A stretch of 23,635 nucleotides of DNA, taken from IMG/VR virus record IMGVR_UViG_3300000117_000257, positions 1 through 23,635 of that record; one strand, given 5' to 3'. A model generated the notes under the pieces. It made no database searches, had not been told where the DNA came from, and saw nothing but the letters and a program-made list of their open reading frames with translations. Positions within the stretch are counted from its first letter, which is position 1, and every line of letters begins with the position of its first letter. Positions 1 to 7,401 of the stretch are shown in pieces. This DNA is from a virus. Both the position numbers and the translations under genes were made by a program.

Positions 1-164
1 ACATAATCTGCGCTGGCTTTTTGTCTTTGCGGAGACATTGCTTGCACTATGCTGATACGCGGAGTCTTGAGGTCTTCCGCACCTACATCTCCGAAACCTT
101 TTTCTTCGATGTTTTCAAATAGGGACGTTAAGGATGTCCCCTCTCCATTTTTCTTCGTTGCCAT
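1..164 (-). CDS. Conserved phage protein, N-terminal fragment (cut by window edge)
   Basis: Reading leftward from an ATG at 164, the frame stays open to the window edge and gives 54 residues beginning MATKKNGEGTSLTSLF and containing GAEDLKTPRISIVQAMSPQ. A good ribosome binding site (AAGGAG, 7 bases upstream) supports the start. The layout, a short polar leader and then a Gly-Ala-x-Asp-Leu...Pro...Ser-Pro-Gln segment, resembles the N-terminus of a conserved phage protein family often found beside replication genes and sometimes labelled single-strand DNA-binding. I recognise the style rather than a proven function. It lies 22 bases downstream of the next minus-strand gene and is probably co-transcribed with it. 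Confidence 0.7.
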   Translation of the reverse strand, partial: MATKKNGEGTSLTSLFENIEEKGFGDVGAEDLKTPRISIVQAMSPQRQKASADY

Positions 165-186
165 TTTTTTCTCCTTCTTTCTTCGT

Positions 187-759
187 TCAACGATTAATTT
201 TAGTTCGCTTGCCTTGGTACACAGAAAACTTCTTCTGTATCTCTTGGTCAAACTCACCGTTACCTGATTCTATTTGTTCTTTAACAAATGCTTTCAGGGT
301 GCTTGGATGCACTGCTTCCTTTTCCTCAGGTATAAACCCTTGTTTAGAAAGCGATACCACCAATTCTTTTGCGAGATTATCTTCACCTTGACCAAACGAA
401 AGTGTCATAGTGTTTTTGATAATATCTCCGTGTCCGTTATCTCGTAACCAGTTGTGCGCTTCTTCTAGATTCGCTACAGATATTCTGGCACTGTAAAATG
501 GTTCAGCTGATATACGTGAGCCGTCATTTAGTTTAAGGTCCGACACACCTAGTTGTGTAAGCCTGTCAGGTATTAATTGTTCTGAAAGCTCTCTTTGCTG
601 TTCTTTCAAACGCTTTAGTCTTTCTTCTGTGTTGCCAACCTCTGCTTCTACTCTTAATAGTTTTTGACATAATTCGCTAAGGTCTTTAATAGAGTCTTCT
701 GATATTTCCTCTACTGCTTTTGTGGTGCTCTCTTCAAAGAGATCTTTGATACTGGCCAT
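187..759 (-). CDS. Conserved phage protein with N-terminal coiled coil, function unknown
   Basis: 190 residues. Residues about 20-62 are a charged heptad-like helix (coiled coil), followed by a compact domain with the stretches NWLRDNGHGDIIKN and VHPSTLKAFVKEQIESG. I recognise this as a phage family in which the WLRxNGHGDxIKN and HPSTLKAFVxEQ blocks are strongly conserved, found in podovirus-like genomes next to replication or recombination genes. Its biochemical role is unknown to me. The start is fixed by GAAGGAG 6 bases upstream. It is the first gene of a leftward unit driven by a promoter predicted at 805-832. A Gam-like nuclease inhibitor role is conceivable because of the coiled coil, but nothing in the sequence proves it. 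Confidence 0.8.
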   Translation of the reverse strand: MASIKDLFEESTTKAVEEISEDSIKDLSELCQKLLRVEAEVGNTEERLKRLKEQQRELSEQLIPDRLTQLGVSDLKLNDGSRISAEPFYSARISVANLEEAHNWLRDNGHGDIIKNTMTLSFGQGEDNLAKELVVSLSKQGFIPEEKEAVHPSTLKAFVKEQIESGNGEFDQEIQKKFSVYQGKRTKINR

Positions 760-794
760 TTTTACTCCTTCTTTATTTCGTTATCAACTTATAG

Positions 795-823
795 TTGCCA
801 GAGCATGATAGCATCTATATAAT
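795..823 (+). promoter_or_regulatory. Sigma70-type promoter for the helicase gene
   Basis: TTGCCA at 795-800, a spacer of exactly 17 bases, and a perfect TATAAT at 818-823. Transcription would start near 830 and run into the helicase gene at 882 with a leader of about 50 bases that includes the AAAGGA ribosome binding site. It is interleaved with an opposing promoter. Confidence 0.65.
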
Positions 824-832
824 ATATTGCAA
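805..832 (-). promoter_or_regulatory. Sigma70-type promoter for the leftward genes
   Basis: On the minus strand, TTGCAA (832-827), a 16-base spacer and TATCAT (810-805) match the -35 and -10 consensus. The predicted start near 798 gives a 39-base leader to the gene starting at 759. It overlaps the plus-strand promoter at 795-823, so the two cannot be occupied at the same time. Confidence 0.5.
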
Positions 833-881
833 CACTTTAAGACGTGTTCGAATATATAACGAAGAATAAAGGACGGAACTT

Positions 882-2333
882 ATGGAAATAACAAACTACG
901 AATTCAAAAGCGAACCCTATCAACATCAATTAGAAACTCTCCAAGAGAGTTACCATCGTAACCTATTTGCATTGTTTTTGGAAATGGGACTAGGTAAATC
1001 AAAAATTCTCTTAGACAACGCAGGCATTTTATTTGAAGAAGGTAAAATATCTGGGCTACTTATTGTGTCGCCAAAAGGTAACTTACGAAATTGGGACATC
1101 AATGAGGTCAACAAACATTTACCTGATCGCATAGATCGCAATGTATTAGTGTGGCAACCAAATCACACACAAAAATGGTTACATGATTTTAAGACGATGG
1201 TTAACGAACCTAGTGACGGTACATTAAATATCTTTTTAGTTAACGTAGAAGCTTTTGCTACAGTCAAGGCATGTAAATTTGTAGAGGAGTTTATGGTTAC
1301 GCATGATGTTATGATGGCTGTAGATGAATCAACTACTATTAAAAATCCAAAAGCTAAACGCACAAAGCATTTAATTAAATTAGCTCCACTAGCAGATTAC
1401 AGAAGAATACTTACAGGGTTTCCTATAACAAAAGCACCACTTGATCTGTACTCACAATGTTATTTCTTATCGCCAAATTTGTTAGGGTTTAGTAGTTTTT
1501 ATGCTTTCCAAGCTAGATACGCTATTACAGAACGTAAACAAATGGGCCGTCATGCTTTTCAACAAATAGTAGGTTTTCAAAAATTAGAAGAGCTACAACA
1601 ATCGATCAAGGACTTTTCCATACGTAAAATAAAAGATGAATGCCTGGACTTACCTGAAAAAGTTTATGTAAGAAGACATATCGAACTTACTCCTGAACAA
1701 CAATCTGTTTATAGAACTATGAAAAGAGAAGCATTAATGGTGTTAGGAGAAGAATTATTTTCTACTATGAATGTATTAACCCAGCTTATGCGATTACAAC
1801 AAGTCGTTGCAGGTAGTCTTCGTAGTCCCGAAACAGGCGAAACAATTATATTAAAGAACAACAGGGTACAAGCGGTATTAGATCTGCTAGAAGAAACGTC
1901 AGGTAAGGTTGTAATCTTTGCAGTATTCCAAACAGACATACAAGAACTAGAACGAGCCATTACTGAAAAGTTTGGTCAAGGTTCTGTAGCGTCTTACTAC
2001 GGCAAGACACCGCAGGACGAACGACAAAATATTATAGAAAAGTTCCAGGATCCTGACAGTGAGCTTAGATATTTTGTATCTAACCCACAGACAGGGGGCA
2101 GAGGTATTACATTAACAGAAGCCAGCACTATGATATTTTATTCTAACTCCTACGACCTAGAACTTAGAGTACAAGCAGAGGACCGCATACACAGGATTGG
2201 TCAGGAACGCAGTTGTACTTACGTAGACTTAGTATCACAAGGTACAGTTGACGAACAGATACTTAAAAATCTATTGAGCAAGGTTAAAATTAGCAACGAG
2301 GTTCTTGGAGAAGTTCGCAGTTGGTTTCAATAA
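882..2333 (+). CDS. SNF2/superfamily 2 helicase-like ATPase
   Basis: 483 residues with a full set of SF2/SNF2 motifs. The Q-motif-like region is YQHQLETL (13-20) and Walker A is EMGLGKSK (34-41). Motif II is VDEST (147-151), with DEST in place of DEAH. Motif III is LTGFPIT (177-183), where SNF2 proteins usually have LTGTP. Motif V is GGRGITLTEAS (405-415) and motif VI is QAEDRIHRIGQ (431-441), with arginine fingers R435 and R438. The C-terminal RIHRIGQ signature points to the SNF2 branch rather than DEAD/DEAH RNA helicases. Phage members are short, lack chromatin domains and are thought to remodel or translocate on DNA during replication or recombination. The start is supported by AAAGGA upstream and by the promoter at 795-823. 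Confidence 0.92.
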   Translation: MEITNYEFKSEPYQHQLETLQESYHRNLFALFLEMGLGKSKILLDNAGILFEEGKISGLLIVSPKGNLRNWDINEVNKHLPDRIDRNVLVWQPNHTQKWLHDFKTMVNEPSDGTLNIFLVNVEAFATVKACKFVEEFMVTHDVMMAVDESTTIKNPKAKRTKHLIKLAPLADYRRILTGFPITKAPLDLYSQCYFLSPNLLGFSSFYAFQARYAITERKQMGRHAFQQIVGFQKLEELQQSIKDFSIRKIKDECLDLPEKVYVRRHIELTPEQQSVYRTMKREALMVLGEELFSTMNVLTQLMRLQQVVAGSLRSPETGETIILKNNRVQAVLDLLEETSGKVVIFAVFQTDIQELERAITEKFGQGSVASYYGKTPQDERQNIIEKFQDPDSELRYFVSNPQTGGRGITLTEASTMIFYSNSYDLELRVQAEDRIHRIGQERSCTYVDLVSQGTVDEQILKNLLSKVKISNEVLGEVRSWFQ

Positions 2334-2337
2334 AGGC

Positions 2338-2343
2338 TATAAT
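2338..2343 (+). promoter_or_regulatory. -10 box placed for a near-leaderless transcript of the export cassette
   Basis: A perfect TATAAT lies 8 bases before the ATG at 2352, a gene with no Shine-Dalgarno sequence. A weak -35 candidate, TTCGCA at 2314-2319, sits 18 bases upstream, inside the end of the helicase gene. Transcription would start within a few bases of the start codon. This may be the main promoter for the six-gene cassette. Confidence 0.45.
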
Positions 2344-2351
2344 TTATTCTT

Positions 2352-2702
2352 ATGGAACAAGCAGTAACTTTTATAAACGAAGTAGGCTTTCCAATAGCAG
2401 CAGCCTTAGGATTAGGTTTCTTTATATGGAAGCTTATTAATAGAATTATCGATGGCATGGAAACTAAACTTGATGTCCTGGATGATAAGGTTGCAGATCA
2501 GATAGACCAGATGGAACAAAGGCTCGGCACAAAGTTGGATTCTCAACATGGTATCTTAGTAGCTCTTATAGATCGCGTAAGAAGTTTAGACAACGAGATC
2601 ATACGTCAAGACACTCTTATTAAAACTATACTTGGTGTACCCCAATTGATAGATAGTAATAAGATTGCTAAAGCGGATAGAGATGATCAAAGGAAAGACT
2701 AA
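2352..2702 (+). CDS. Small single-span membrane protein with coiled coil (holin-like candidate)
   Basis: 116 residues. A short N-terminal segment is followed by one hydrophobic helix (about 11-31, FPIAAALGLGFFIWKLI). A long heptad-patterned helix follows (about 35-95, with repeated Leu/Ile/Val spacing such as LDVLDDKVADQIDQM) and then a charged tail ending in DRDDQRKD. This one-span plus coiled-coil layout resembles small phage holin-like proteins of the BhlA/UviB type, but I see no diagnostic motif. It is the first gene of the export cassette. Its stop overlaps the next start as TAATG, so translation is coupled to the CsgF-like gene. A role as membrane anchor or adaptor for the secretion apparatus is equally possible. 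Confidence 0.75.
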   Translation: MEQAVTFINEVGFPIAAALGLGFFIWKLINRIIDGMETKLDVLDDKVADQIDQMEQRLGTKLDSQHGILVALIDRVRSLDNEIIRQDTLIKTILGVPQLIDSNKIAKADRDDQRKD

Positions 2703-3166
2703 TGACTGACTGGGATAAATACTTAGCAATAACAGGTATTGTAATAATCTTATTGGTTGTTGCTACAAGTTCTTCAGCAGATGAAATGACTCACAAATTT
2801 AAAAGCCCTAGTTTTTCAGGGCAAAATACATCTAGTCATTATTTAACTATAGAAAACCAAGAGTTCAACAGAATAGAAGCTATAAGAGAAGAGATTAGAG
2901 CTTATCAAGAAGACTTAGAAAGAGAGGCAGAGAATACAACATTAGCTAGATTTATACGTAACCTTGAAAGTAGAATATATGCACAGCTCAGTAGACAATT
3001 GGTGGATAATTTATTTGGTGAAGCTTCATCTGATTTTGGTATTTTAGAATTAGAAGGAAATACCATAGAATATAGGGTTGAAGACGATAAGGTAACACTA
3101 ATAATTACAGATGAAGAAGGCAATACAACAGAAATTACTGTACCTCTCGGTTCTTTTTCTTTCTAG
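2702..3166 (+). CDS. csgF: CsgF-like curli secretion accessory protein
   Basis: 154 residues. Residues 8-26 form a hydrophobic signal peptide with cleavage likely after SSSA (26). The mature protein begins DEMTHKFKSPSFSGQ, matching by eye the start of E. coli CsgF (MTFQFRNPNFGG), the part that inserts into the CsgG pore and forms a second constriction. A charged helical middle (55-105) leads to FGxxSSDFGILELEGNTIEY and a beta-rich end with ITDEEGNTTEITVPL, like the CsgF C-terminus (VTDRKTGQTSTIQV). The N-terminus, the order of elements and the adjacency to csgG all agree. In curli biogenesis CsgF is exported, binds CsgG on the outer face and couples subunit secretion to nucleation. The gene is coupled to the upstream one by TAATG and overlaps csgG by 56 bases. 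Confidence 0.88.
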   Translation: MTDWDKYLAITGIVIILLVVATSSSADEMTHKFKSPSFSGQNTSSHYLTIENQEFNRIEAIREEIRAYQEDLEREAENTTLARFIRNLESRIYAQLSRQLVDNLFGEASSDFGILELEGNTIEYRVEDDKVTLIITDEEGNTTEITVPLGSFSF

Positions 3167-3923
3167 TTGCGCTTTAATAGTAGATCCATTAGATAATGGT
3201 GTACCTCCAATGCGGGATATTGAACCCGCACAAGTAAGTTCTTTAATTGTTCAAGAGCTAAAGGACATAGGACTACCTGTCAGAAAGCCTATAGTAGCTG
3301 TGTATGGAAACAGTTTTACTGACCAGACAGGCCAACGTAGATCTAATAGTCAGTACGCTAGTTTCAGTACAGCCATTACTTCTTCTCCTGATGCCTATCT
3401 CATAAGAGCACTTAAACACTCTAAGTTTTTTGATGTGGTAGAACGCAAAGGTTTGGATAACTTAACAAAAGAAAGACAGATCATCAGGAGCACACGAGAA
3501 AACTTCGACGAAAACCAAAAATTAAAGCCTCTTTTGTTTGCTGGGTTAATTATGGAAGGTGGCGTAATAGGCTACGAAACAAATATAAAGTCAGGAGGAG
3601 CTGGAGCCAGGTATCTTGGTATAGGTGCATCAAAACAATATAGGCAAGATAGTATCACTGTGTCACTACGAACAGTTTCAGTCAGCACAGGTAAAGTTTT
3701 GCTAGAAGTATTAGTAACCAAGAGTGTATTGAGTGCTTCTATATCACAAGACGTATTTAAGTTCTACAGTAATAATACTGAATTAGTTGAAATTGAGAGC
3801 GGGATAGTAGAAAATGAATCAGTAAATATAGCATTACAGGCTGCTGTGGAAACAGCGGTCTTAGAAACAATACTCGAAGGTTTAGAACTAGGGTATTGGG
3901 AGCAAAGAAGTGAGAACGAATAG
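3111..3923 (+). CDS. csgG: CsgG-like outer-membrane curli secretion pore lipoprotein
   Basis: 270 residues, about the size of E. coli CsgG. The start at 3111 gives a textbook lipoprotein signal (MKK, hydrophobic core, lipobox LSSC with Cys20), so the protein should be lipidated and sent to the outer membrane. Family landmarks: VAVYGNSFTDQTGQ (62-75), FSTAITSSPDAYLIRAL (85-101), ERKGLDNLTKERQIIR (111-126), GVIGYETNIKSGGAGARYLG (151-170) and SITVSLRTVSVSTGKVL (181-197). CsgG forms a nonameric, ungated-looking pore for unfolded subunits. At the constriction only the Phe (F85) seems kept. Aligned by eye, the E. coli Tyr51 and Asn55 positions are Ser80 and Ser84. No Shine-Dalgarno sequence is obvious, so expression probably depends on coupling to csgF. 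Phage CsgG-like genes are, to my recollection, known from some marine viruses. Confidence 0.93.
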   Translation: MKKAIQQKLLYLSVLFLSSCALIVDPLDNGVPPMRDIEPAQVSSLIVQELKDIGLPVRKPIVAVYGNSFTDQTGQRRSNSQYASFSTAITSSPDAYLIRALKHSKFFDVVERKGLDNLTKERQIIRSTRENFDENQKLKPLLFAGLIMEGGVIGYETNIKSGGAGARYLGIGASKQYRQDSITVSLRTVSVSTGKVLLEVLVTKSVLSASISQDVFKFYSNNTELVEIESGIVENESVNIALQAAVETAVLETILEGLELGYWEQRSENE

Positions 3924-4626
3924 ACTACTTATATTGTTGCTTTTAATAGCAACACCTTTTTATGCAGCTGACAACGAGATATTTATAGATCAGTCAGGTG
4001 CTACATCTAATTTAGATATTGAACAAGTTGGTGGTAGTGGCAACATTATCGGTGGTGCTGATGCTTCAGCTGGTTCTATGACCGCACTGGATATTGATGG
4101 TGCAACTATGACCTTAGATATTCTACAAAAAGGTTCAACAAATAAATTCTTAGGAGACATTTGGGCAGATACCTACACAGGTTATTTCTCGTTTATAGGT
4201 GACAGCAATACATTTAATATGTCTACAGATGAGACCAACGCTACAGGTGCAGATGGTTCTAATGTAAACGTACAAGTGACAGGTAATACAAACACAATGA
4301 CTCTCAATCATGCTATGACCGCACTAGCAGCAAGCTTAGATTTAGATTGGACTGTGCAAGGTGGTGGTAACAACATCACTGCAGCTATAGATGTTGATGG
4401 TGCTACTAACTTTATGGATATTGACGGTGATGATAATGTTGTTACCTATGATGGAGATGGCTATGCTGGAGGTTATTTCTACCTAGATCATACTGGCAGC
4501 ACAAGAACATTTAACATAGATCAGGAATCTACATCAGATAATGATTGGCTCAAGATTACATCTGTTGGCTCTAACGGCACTGTCTGTGTCACTCAGTCAG
4601 ACGCAACTACTTCATTCGTCTGCTGA
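3910..4626 (+). CDS. Curlin-like (CsgA/CsgB-type) exported repeat protein
   Basis: 238 residues with a GTG start, GGGAG 8 bases upstream, and a 14-base overlap with csgG. A signal peptide covers 1-20 (cleavage near FYAA). The mature chain is Asn/Asp/Gly/Thr-rich with no Lys- or Arg-rich patches and shows degenerate curlin spacing: IDQSGATSNLDIEQVGGSGN at the start, then units such as LDILQKGSTNKF, IGDSNTFNM, VTGNTNTMTL, VQGGGNNITAAI, IDGDDNVVTY and TGSTRTFNIDQ. Alternating hydrophobic/polar residues with Asn at turns predict a stacked beta-solenoid or amyloid-type fold. The C-terminus carries two cysteines (VCVTQSDATTSFVC), unusual for curlins, possibly a disulfide. Its place directly after csgG makes it the likely cargo of the pore. 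It is longer and less regular than E. coli CsgA (about 150 residues). Confidence 0.8.
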   Translation: MRTNRLLILLLLIATPFYAADNEIFIDQSGATSNLDIEQVGGSGNIIGGADASAGSMTALDIDGATMTLDILQKGSTNKFLGDIWADTYTGYFSFIGDSNTFNMSTDETNATGADGSNVNVQVTGNTNTMTLNHAMTALAASLDLDWTVQGGGNNITAAIDVDGATNFMDIDGDDNVVTYDGDGYAGGYFYLDHTGSTRTFNIDQESTSDNDWLKITSVGSNGTVCVTQSDATTSFVC

Positions 4627-5656
4627 GATAGGTTCTATTTCAGAGGTTAGAGGCAACGCACAAGTCCTAAGAGACAAAGCTTACGGAGCTGAGTTGCAAT
4701 TCAACATACAACAAATGGATGATGTCCGCACAGAAGCAGGCAGAGTCGCTATAACTTTTGAAGATTCTTCTACAGTCAAACTAACGGAACACTCTAAGTT
4801 AGTCATAGACGAATACATCTACGATCCCGACCCGTCAAAATCTAAAATGGCCCTGAAGTTTGCTAGTGGCACAGCGCGATTTATTACAGGTAAATTTAAC
4901 AACAAGAACAACATATCAATACGCACACCGACAGCTAATATAGCGATTCGTGGGACGGACTTTACGTGTACTGTGGACGAGCTAGGTAGATCTCTTGTCA
5001 TACTATTGCCTGACGAGAATGGTATATCCAGTGGCGAGATCATAGTATCTACGGGTATGGGTAGTGTGACACTGAACAAACCCTACCAGGCAACCACGGT
5101 ATCTGTGTTTGAAAACAATCCTACCAAACCAGTTACCTTAGATATATCGCTAGAGCTAATCGACAACATGCTCATTGTAAATCCGCCAGAACAGACAGAC
5201 GAATCGTTAGAGCAATCACAGACACAAGCCTCTGCTGACTACCTAGACTTTAACGACTTGGACATAGATTTTCTTGCTGAAGACTTTCTTGATGCGGAAG
5301 CAGAGCTAGAGTTTACTGAGTTAGATATTAATTACTTAGATGTAAACTTTTTAGAAGACTTGCTCAACGTACTAGATGCACTGGCTATATCTAAAGAAGA
5401 GGACGCACTTAAACAGGGTGGCGTAGGCATACGTATAGTTGGAACAGAAATAGGTCAGGACAAAGACACACAGATAACCACTATAGTATCTGGGCAAAGC
5501 ATAAATTTAACGAGGACAGTTAGCCAAAGTGCAAAACTAACTCTAGATGGATCAAACAGCTATACCATTATCTTAATACAGGATGGTGTATCTAATACGG
5601 TTAAGATCAATGGGGGATCTTCGACAACAATTAAAATTAAACAAGGATCAGGATGA
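4541..5656 (+). CDS. Exported FecR-domain protein with acidic linker and curlin-like C-terminus
   Basis: 371 residues, overlapping the curlin-like gene by 86 bases in another frame. That overlap encodes its signal peptide (1-28, cleavage near HSSA). Residues 29-200 are a FecR domain: IGSISEVRGNAQVLR, DDVRTEAGRVAITFEDSS, then the signature TPTANIAIRGTDF (129-141). FecR domains are periplasmic beta-rich sensors, first known from iron-dicitrate signalling. Residues 215-290 are strongly acidic with repeated DxxFL/DxNYLD patterns. The last 35 residues (337-371: SYTIILIQDGV, SNTVKINGG, STTIKIKQGSG) have the Gln-x-Gly-x4-Asn curlin repeat spacing. It lies just before a CHASE2 cyclase, and FecR and CHASE2-cyclase genes are often paired in bacteria. 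The start lacks a strong ribosome binding site; a TTG at 4565 is an alternative. Confidence 0.88.
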   Translation: MIGSRLHLLALTALSVSLSQTQLLHSSAEIGSISEVRGNAQVLRDKAYGAELQFNIQQMDDVRTEAGRVAITFEDSSTVKLTEHSKLVIDEYIYDPDPSKSKMALKFASGTARFITGKFNNKNNISIRTPTANIAIRGTDFTCTVDELGRSLVILLPDENGISSGEIIVSTGMGSVTLNKPYQATTVSVFENNPTKPVTLDISLELIDNMLIVNPPEQTDESLEQSQTQASADYLDFNDLDIDFLAEDFLDAEAELEFTELDINYLDVNFLEDLLNVLDALAISKEEDALKQGGVGIRIVGTEIGQDKDTQITTIVSGQSINLTRTVSQSAKLTLDGSNSYTIILIQDGVSNTVKINGGSSTTIKIKQGSG

Positions 5657-7398
5657 AAAAATTACAACTACTTGGTTTGATAGCTTTGCTTGGTCTGCCT
5701 TTGGTACTACAGCTTACTCCTCTAGAGATACTAAAGCTCAAGGTATTTGATTCATGGATCAAGGACCAAGAACCTTCTGGTTACTTTACGGTGCTAAATA
5801 TTACAGAACAAGATGTAAGGGACGAAGGAGGATGGCCTTTCCCTAGAGATCAACTGGCAGAAATACACATGCAGTTGTTAGAGCGTGGAGCTATGGGTGT
5901 AGGGTATGTTATAGCATTTAGTGAACCAGATCGTTTTGGTGGTGATGAAGCATTTGCAAACGTATTAGGTATGCATCCAAGTATCTTGGCTATGTTTGAA
6001 ACAGACAATCAACAATACCCACCAACTACGGGGACGGTAATACTTGGTGACGATGTAGGTGGAGTAATGTTGCAAGGTGCTACTCAGAATGTAGAAATCT
6101 TACGTGACAGTGCCTACCAGGGGATATCTTCTGCACCTATAGATGTGGATGGTTTGACCAGAAGACTGCCTTTATTAATGCGTACTCCTGATGGCTGGGT
6201 TCCTGCATTTGGTACACAAATATTAAAAGTATTAGCTGGTGCTGATACCTACGTTATAAATACAAATGATAATGGTATACAGGAAATCAGGGTAAAAGGG
6301 CTTCCAGCAGTCAAAACAGACAGTTTAGGGCGTAAGTGGATAAGTTTCGTGAATACCCCTACGACTACATTACAAGAAATGGATGTGGCAGATAAGTTTG
6401 TAATTGTAGGAGTAACAGCTAACGGAGTCATGCCGCAACTGTCCACACCAGCAGGGTTGTTGGAACCACATAAGATACAAGCAGCTTTGGCAGAAAGCAT
6501 ACTAATCCAAGACAGCCCATACATACCTGACTATTCATTAGCTGTGGAGTTGGTAACTCTAATAGTAGGTGTATTTGTAGTGTGGCTACTGCTTAATTTA
6601 TTGGGGATAACGTTGGGGATAACTTTTACAACGTTGTTTATGGGGCTTACTTTATTCGGTGGCTACAGCGTGGTCCAGCAAGGTGTATTAATTGATGTAA
6701 CCTGGACATTCATAGCTGAGTTTATAACAGCAACGATTACTTTCTATTTAAGATTTAGAGAGCAGTACAAACTACGACAACAGATTAAAAAACAATTCGA
6801 ACATTACTTAGATCCGAGGCAGGTAAAGGCTTTGCAGAACGATCCCAGTCTACTCAAGTTGGGCGGAGAACGACGGGACTGTACGTTTTTGTTTACAGAT
6901 GTACGTGGGTTTACTGCTATGAGTGAACGAATGGATCCTGAGTTAGTGACCAAGATTATGAATGAAGCATTAACGATACAATCAGATACAGTTAAGAAAT
7001 ATGGTGGCATGGTGGATAAGTATATTGGGGATGCAATGATGGCAATATTTAATGCGCCCATAGACCTGGTTAATCATGAAGAAGCTGCTGTGTTATGCGC
7101 ACAAGAAATACAAAAACAATTTAAAGAATCTTCTATTGGAGTTGAGATAGGCGTAGGGGTTAATACTGGTGAGGCAATTATTGGGAACATGGGAAGTGCA
7201 ACACGGTTTGACTACACAGCGATTGGAGATGCGGTAAACCTTGCAGCCAGACTTGAGTCTAGTACAAAGGAAGTAGGAGAAGACATAGTAATAGGAGAGT
7301 CCACAGCAAAAGCATGTTCTTTTCCTCTAGCGGTACTGCCTTCGATTACTGTTAAAGGTAAACAGGACAGGATAAACATATTCACCTTGATGCCCTAA
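5653..7398 (+). CDS. CHASE2-domain class III nucleotide cyclase (probable adenylate cyclase)
   Basis: 581 residues, overlapping the FecR gene by ATGA with AAGGA upstream. One membrane helix (about 5-22) leads into a periplasmic CHASE2 sensor (about 25-290, with WIKDQEPSGYFTVLNITEQD and GGWPFPRDQLAEI). Three helices follow (about 295-316, 318-338, 347-366), then a cytoplasmic cyclase domain (about 405-581). Catalytic residues all seem present: metal ligands D416 (LFTDVRGF) and D460 (KYIGDAMM), base-recognition K456 and T522, and transition-state N529 and R533 (GDAVNLAARLE). Lys/Thr at the base-recognition pair is the usual adenylate cyclase pattern. It should sense a periplasmic or membrane cue and make cAMP in the host cytoplasm. 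A signalling enzyme of this size is very unusual cargo for a phage genome this dense. Confidence 0.93.
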   Translation: MKKLQLLGLIALLGLPLVLQLTPLEILKLKVFDSWIKDQEPSGYFTVLNITEQDVRDEGGWPFPRDQLAEIHMQLLERGAMGVGYVIAFSEPDRFGGDEAFANVLGMHPSILAMFETDNQQYPPTTGTVILGDDVGGVMLQGATQNVEILRDSAYQGISSAPIDVDGLTRRLPLLMRTPDGWVPAFGTQILKVLAGADTYVINTNDNGIQEIRVKGLPAVKTDSLGRKWISFVNTPTTTLQEMDVADKFVIVGVTANGVMPQLSTPAGLLEPHKIQAALAESILIQDSPYIPDYSLAVELVTLIVGVFVVWLLLNLLGITLGITFTTLFMGLTLFGGYSVVQQGVLIDVTWTFIAEFITATITFYLRFREQYKLRQQIKKQFEHYLDPRQVKALQNDPSLLKLGGERRDCTFLFTDVRGFTAMSERMDPELVTKIMNEALTIQSDTVKKYGGMVDKYIGDAMMAIFNAPIDLVNHEEAAVLCAQEIQKQFKESSIGVEIGVGVNTGEAIIGNMGSATRFDYTAIGDAVNLAARLESSTKEVGEDIVIGESTAKACSFPLAVLPSITVKGKQDRINIFTLMP

Positions 7399-7401
7399 TC
7401 A

